NCBI GenBank assembly: GCA_020002185.1
Contig: CM034541.1
Span: 49,117,480 to 49,181,479 of the forward strand
Source of the DNA: Paraescarpia echinospica
Lineage: Eukaryota > Annelida > Polychaeta > Sabellida > Siboglinidae
Length of the DNA stretch: 64,000 bases
Direction of reading: 5' to 3'
The notes under the pieces were generated by a model that worked only from the letters and a program-made list of their open reading frames with translations, did not search any database and was not told the DNA's origin. A program made the translations under genes and the position numbers. Below, one piece after another: positions 63,010 to 64,000 of this stretch (position 1 is its first letter; each line of letters begins with the position of its first letter).

Positions 63010-63390
63010 ATGACGTCACATGGAGGTCCTGCCTGTCTGGCAGTACAGGACATACACACAGACACTGGCGGAAGATGTACACATGGAGTGTATATTACTG
63101 GTATACTTGGTACTGTGTACATACCTTGTACATGTGGTAATGTGTACATGACTTGTACACAATGAACTGCGTACATAACTTGTACACAAGGACCTTTGTA
63201 CAGAACATGTACACACAGAACTGTGTACGCGTCATGTCCACATGCAGCTGTGTCCGTGACGTGTTTAATGTAGTGCCGCAGAATGATCTGTCCGGATGCC
63301 AGAAAGACTTGTATTGCACAAAATGAAGAGTGTCCATTGCTTTGCCTGTTTAATAAATACATTGATTTATTAGATGTATCAATAAAAATA
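63010..63390 (+). promoter_or_regulatory. Probable 3' UTR with poly(A) signals
   Basis: AATAAA-type hexamers at about 63351 (TTAATAAATACA) and 63381 (CAATAAAAATA) follow the stop codon by about 340-370 bases. The UTR also contains a loose tandem repeat (63045-63245) of GTGTACAT/CTTGTACA. Confidence 0.6.
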
Positions 63391-63769
63391 TGTGGTTTTA
63401 TATAGGCATCACTATTTTATTCAGTAAACACTTGTTAGGTACAATGTGTGATTACATATGTTTTTACTTTGTGGCATGAATATTGAGAACAATGTTCTTT
63501 CGTAACTACTTTAATTTGACAGTCAAATAGCATATCTTTAACTAAAGAATTTGCTCAAATAATTATGTATTGTACTATATTCAACAGGCTACAGCTACCC
63601 TTAATTTGTCCACGAGATATGAATAGTACGTCTGCATAATAGAGTAGAAAGACTTGCTTAAATGTTTGATGGGCATTATGTTATATATGCAAATGTAAAT
63701 ATTGATGAGGCATGAATATGGTGCAGCATGAACGTGCTCTCTTACAAAATTGGCTTGCGGTGTCAGTGG

Positions 63770-63980
63770 ATATCAAGAAATGTCACAGTTTGTGTGTCAT
63801 GTCCATCACCATAATAAATAGTAATGGGCTTACGCCACTTCCTTGCGTCAATCCGATGTTACCTGGAAACTCTTCCGACATTCCAGATCGAACCACAACT
63901 CTTCCTGTTGTTGTTTCATGCATTGCTCCCACCATCGTGGCTTCTGCTGATGACACTCCATTAGTAAAGGAGGTCCCTTA
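63770..63980 (-). pseudogene. LINE reverse-transcriptase fragment at the window edge
   Basis: The minus-strand reading includes MVGAMHETTTGRVVV and GLTQGSGVSPLLFIMVMD. The G-x-QGS-x-xSPLLF motif is the RT palm block of LINEs. It lies beyond the TEP gene. 63390-63770 shows no other feature. Confidence 0.7.
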
Positions 63981-64000
63981 CCGGGGATGGTGTCGCGTCG

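Overview
The window is metazoan nuclear DNA, most likely from a marine invertebrate with a large, repeat-rich genome. The evidence is GT-AG introns of hundreds to thousands of bases, tRNA-derived SINEs, a CR1-type LINE with an esterase ORF1, Penelope-like, RTE-like and Rex/Babar-like LINE relics, a Ty3/gypsy LTR element, a TTAA-flanked piggyBac-type MITE and several long minisatellites. I cannot name the species. I see no bacterial gene organisation.

One host gene spans almost the whole window on the + strand: the 3' part of an alpha-2-macroglobulin/complement-family thioester protein (TEP). I reconstruct 23 well-supported exons from 3341 to 63009, plus two weaker upstream candidates. Every junction is phase-compatible, giving about 1,000 codons with no stop. 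The order is bait region with an RKR basic site, the NYFPETWLW and [10 protein letters not shown] core motifs, MG7, CUB, thioester domain (GCGEQ at 31190-31204; catalytic-type His at 34423-34425), second CUB half, MG8 receptor-binding domain, then a C-terminal cysteine-containing module resembling a netrin/C345C (NTR) domain, and a stop at 63007-63009. The N-terminal half lies upstream of the window.

Layout of the introns. 391-3075, 8496-10690, 14981-18362, 27087-28576, 36984-38975 and 60340-61089 hold copies of one interspersed repeat family (here R1) that carries a fragment of a LINE reverse transcriptase. 3750-4832 is a large palindrome with tRNA-like sequence at its centre. 6602-7296, 10911-12786, 13369-14645, 21538-21838 and 44836-48755 are tandem arrays (units 32/33, 28, 48, 12 and 35 bp). 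20457-21225 is a tRNA-headed, internally deleted RTE element. 22100-26255 is a nearly complete CR1 element. 42112-43226 is a piggyBac-type MITE. 50880-54808 is a degenerate gypsy element. 55373-56193 is a second, 5'-truncated CR1 copy, and 56460-59005 an AT-rich decayed LINE.

I found no clearly new biological system. The most unusual observations are: (1) the 48-bp minisatellite is an in-frame 16-codon expansion inside the C-terminal coding part of a LINE; (2) a segment of about 450 bp is inverted in one R1 copy relative to the others; (3) a tRNA-centred palindrome has THAP-like fragments in both arms; (4) a 3.9-kb minisatellite ends about 27 bp before a splice acceptor of the host gene, and an R1 copy begins about 6 bp after a splice donor.
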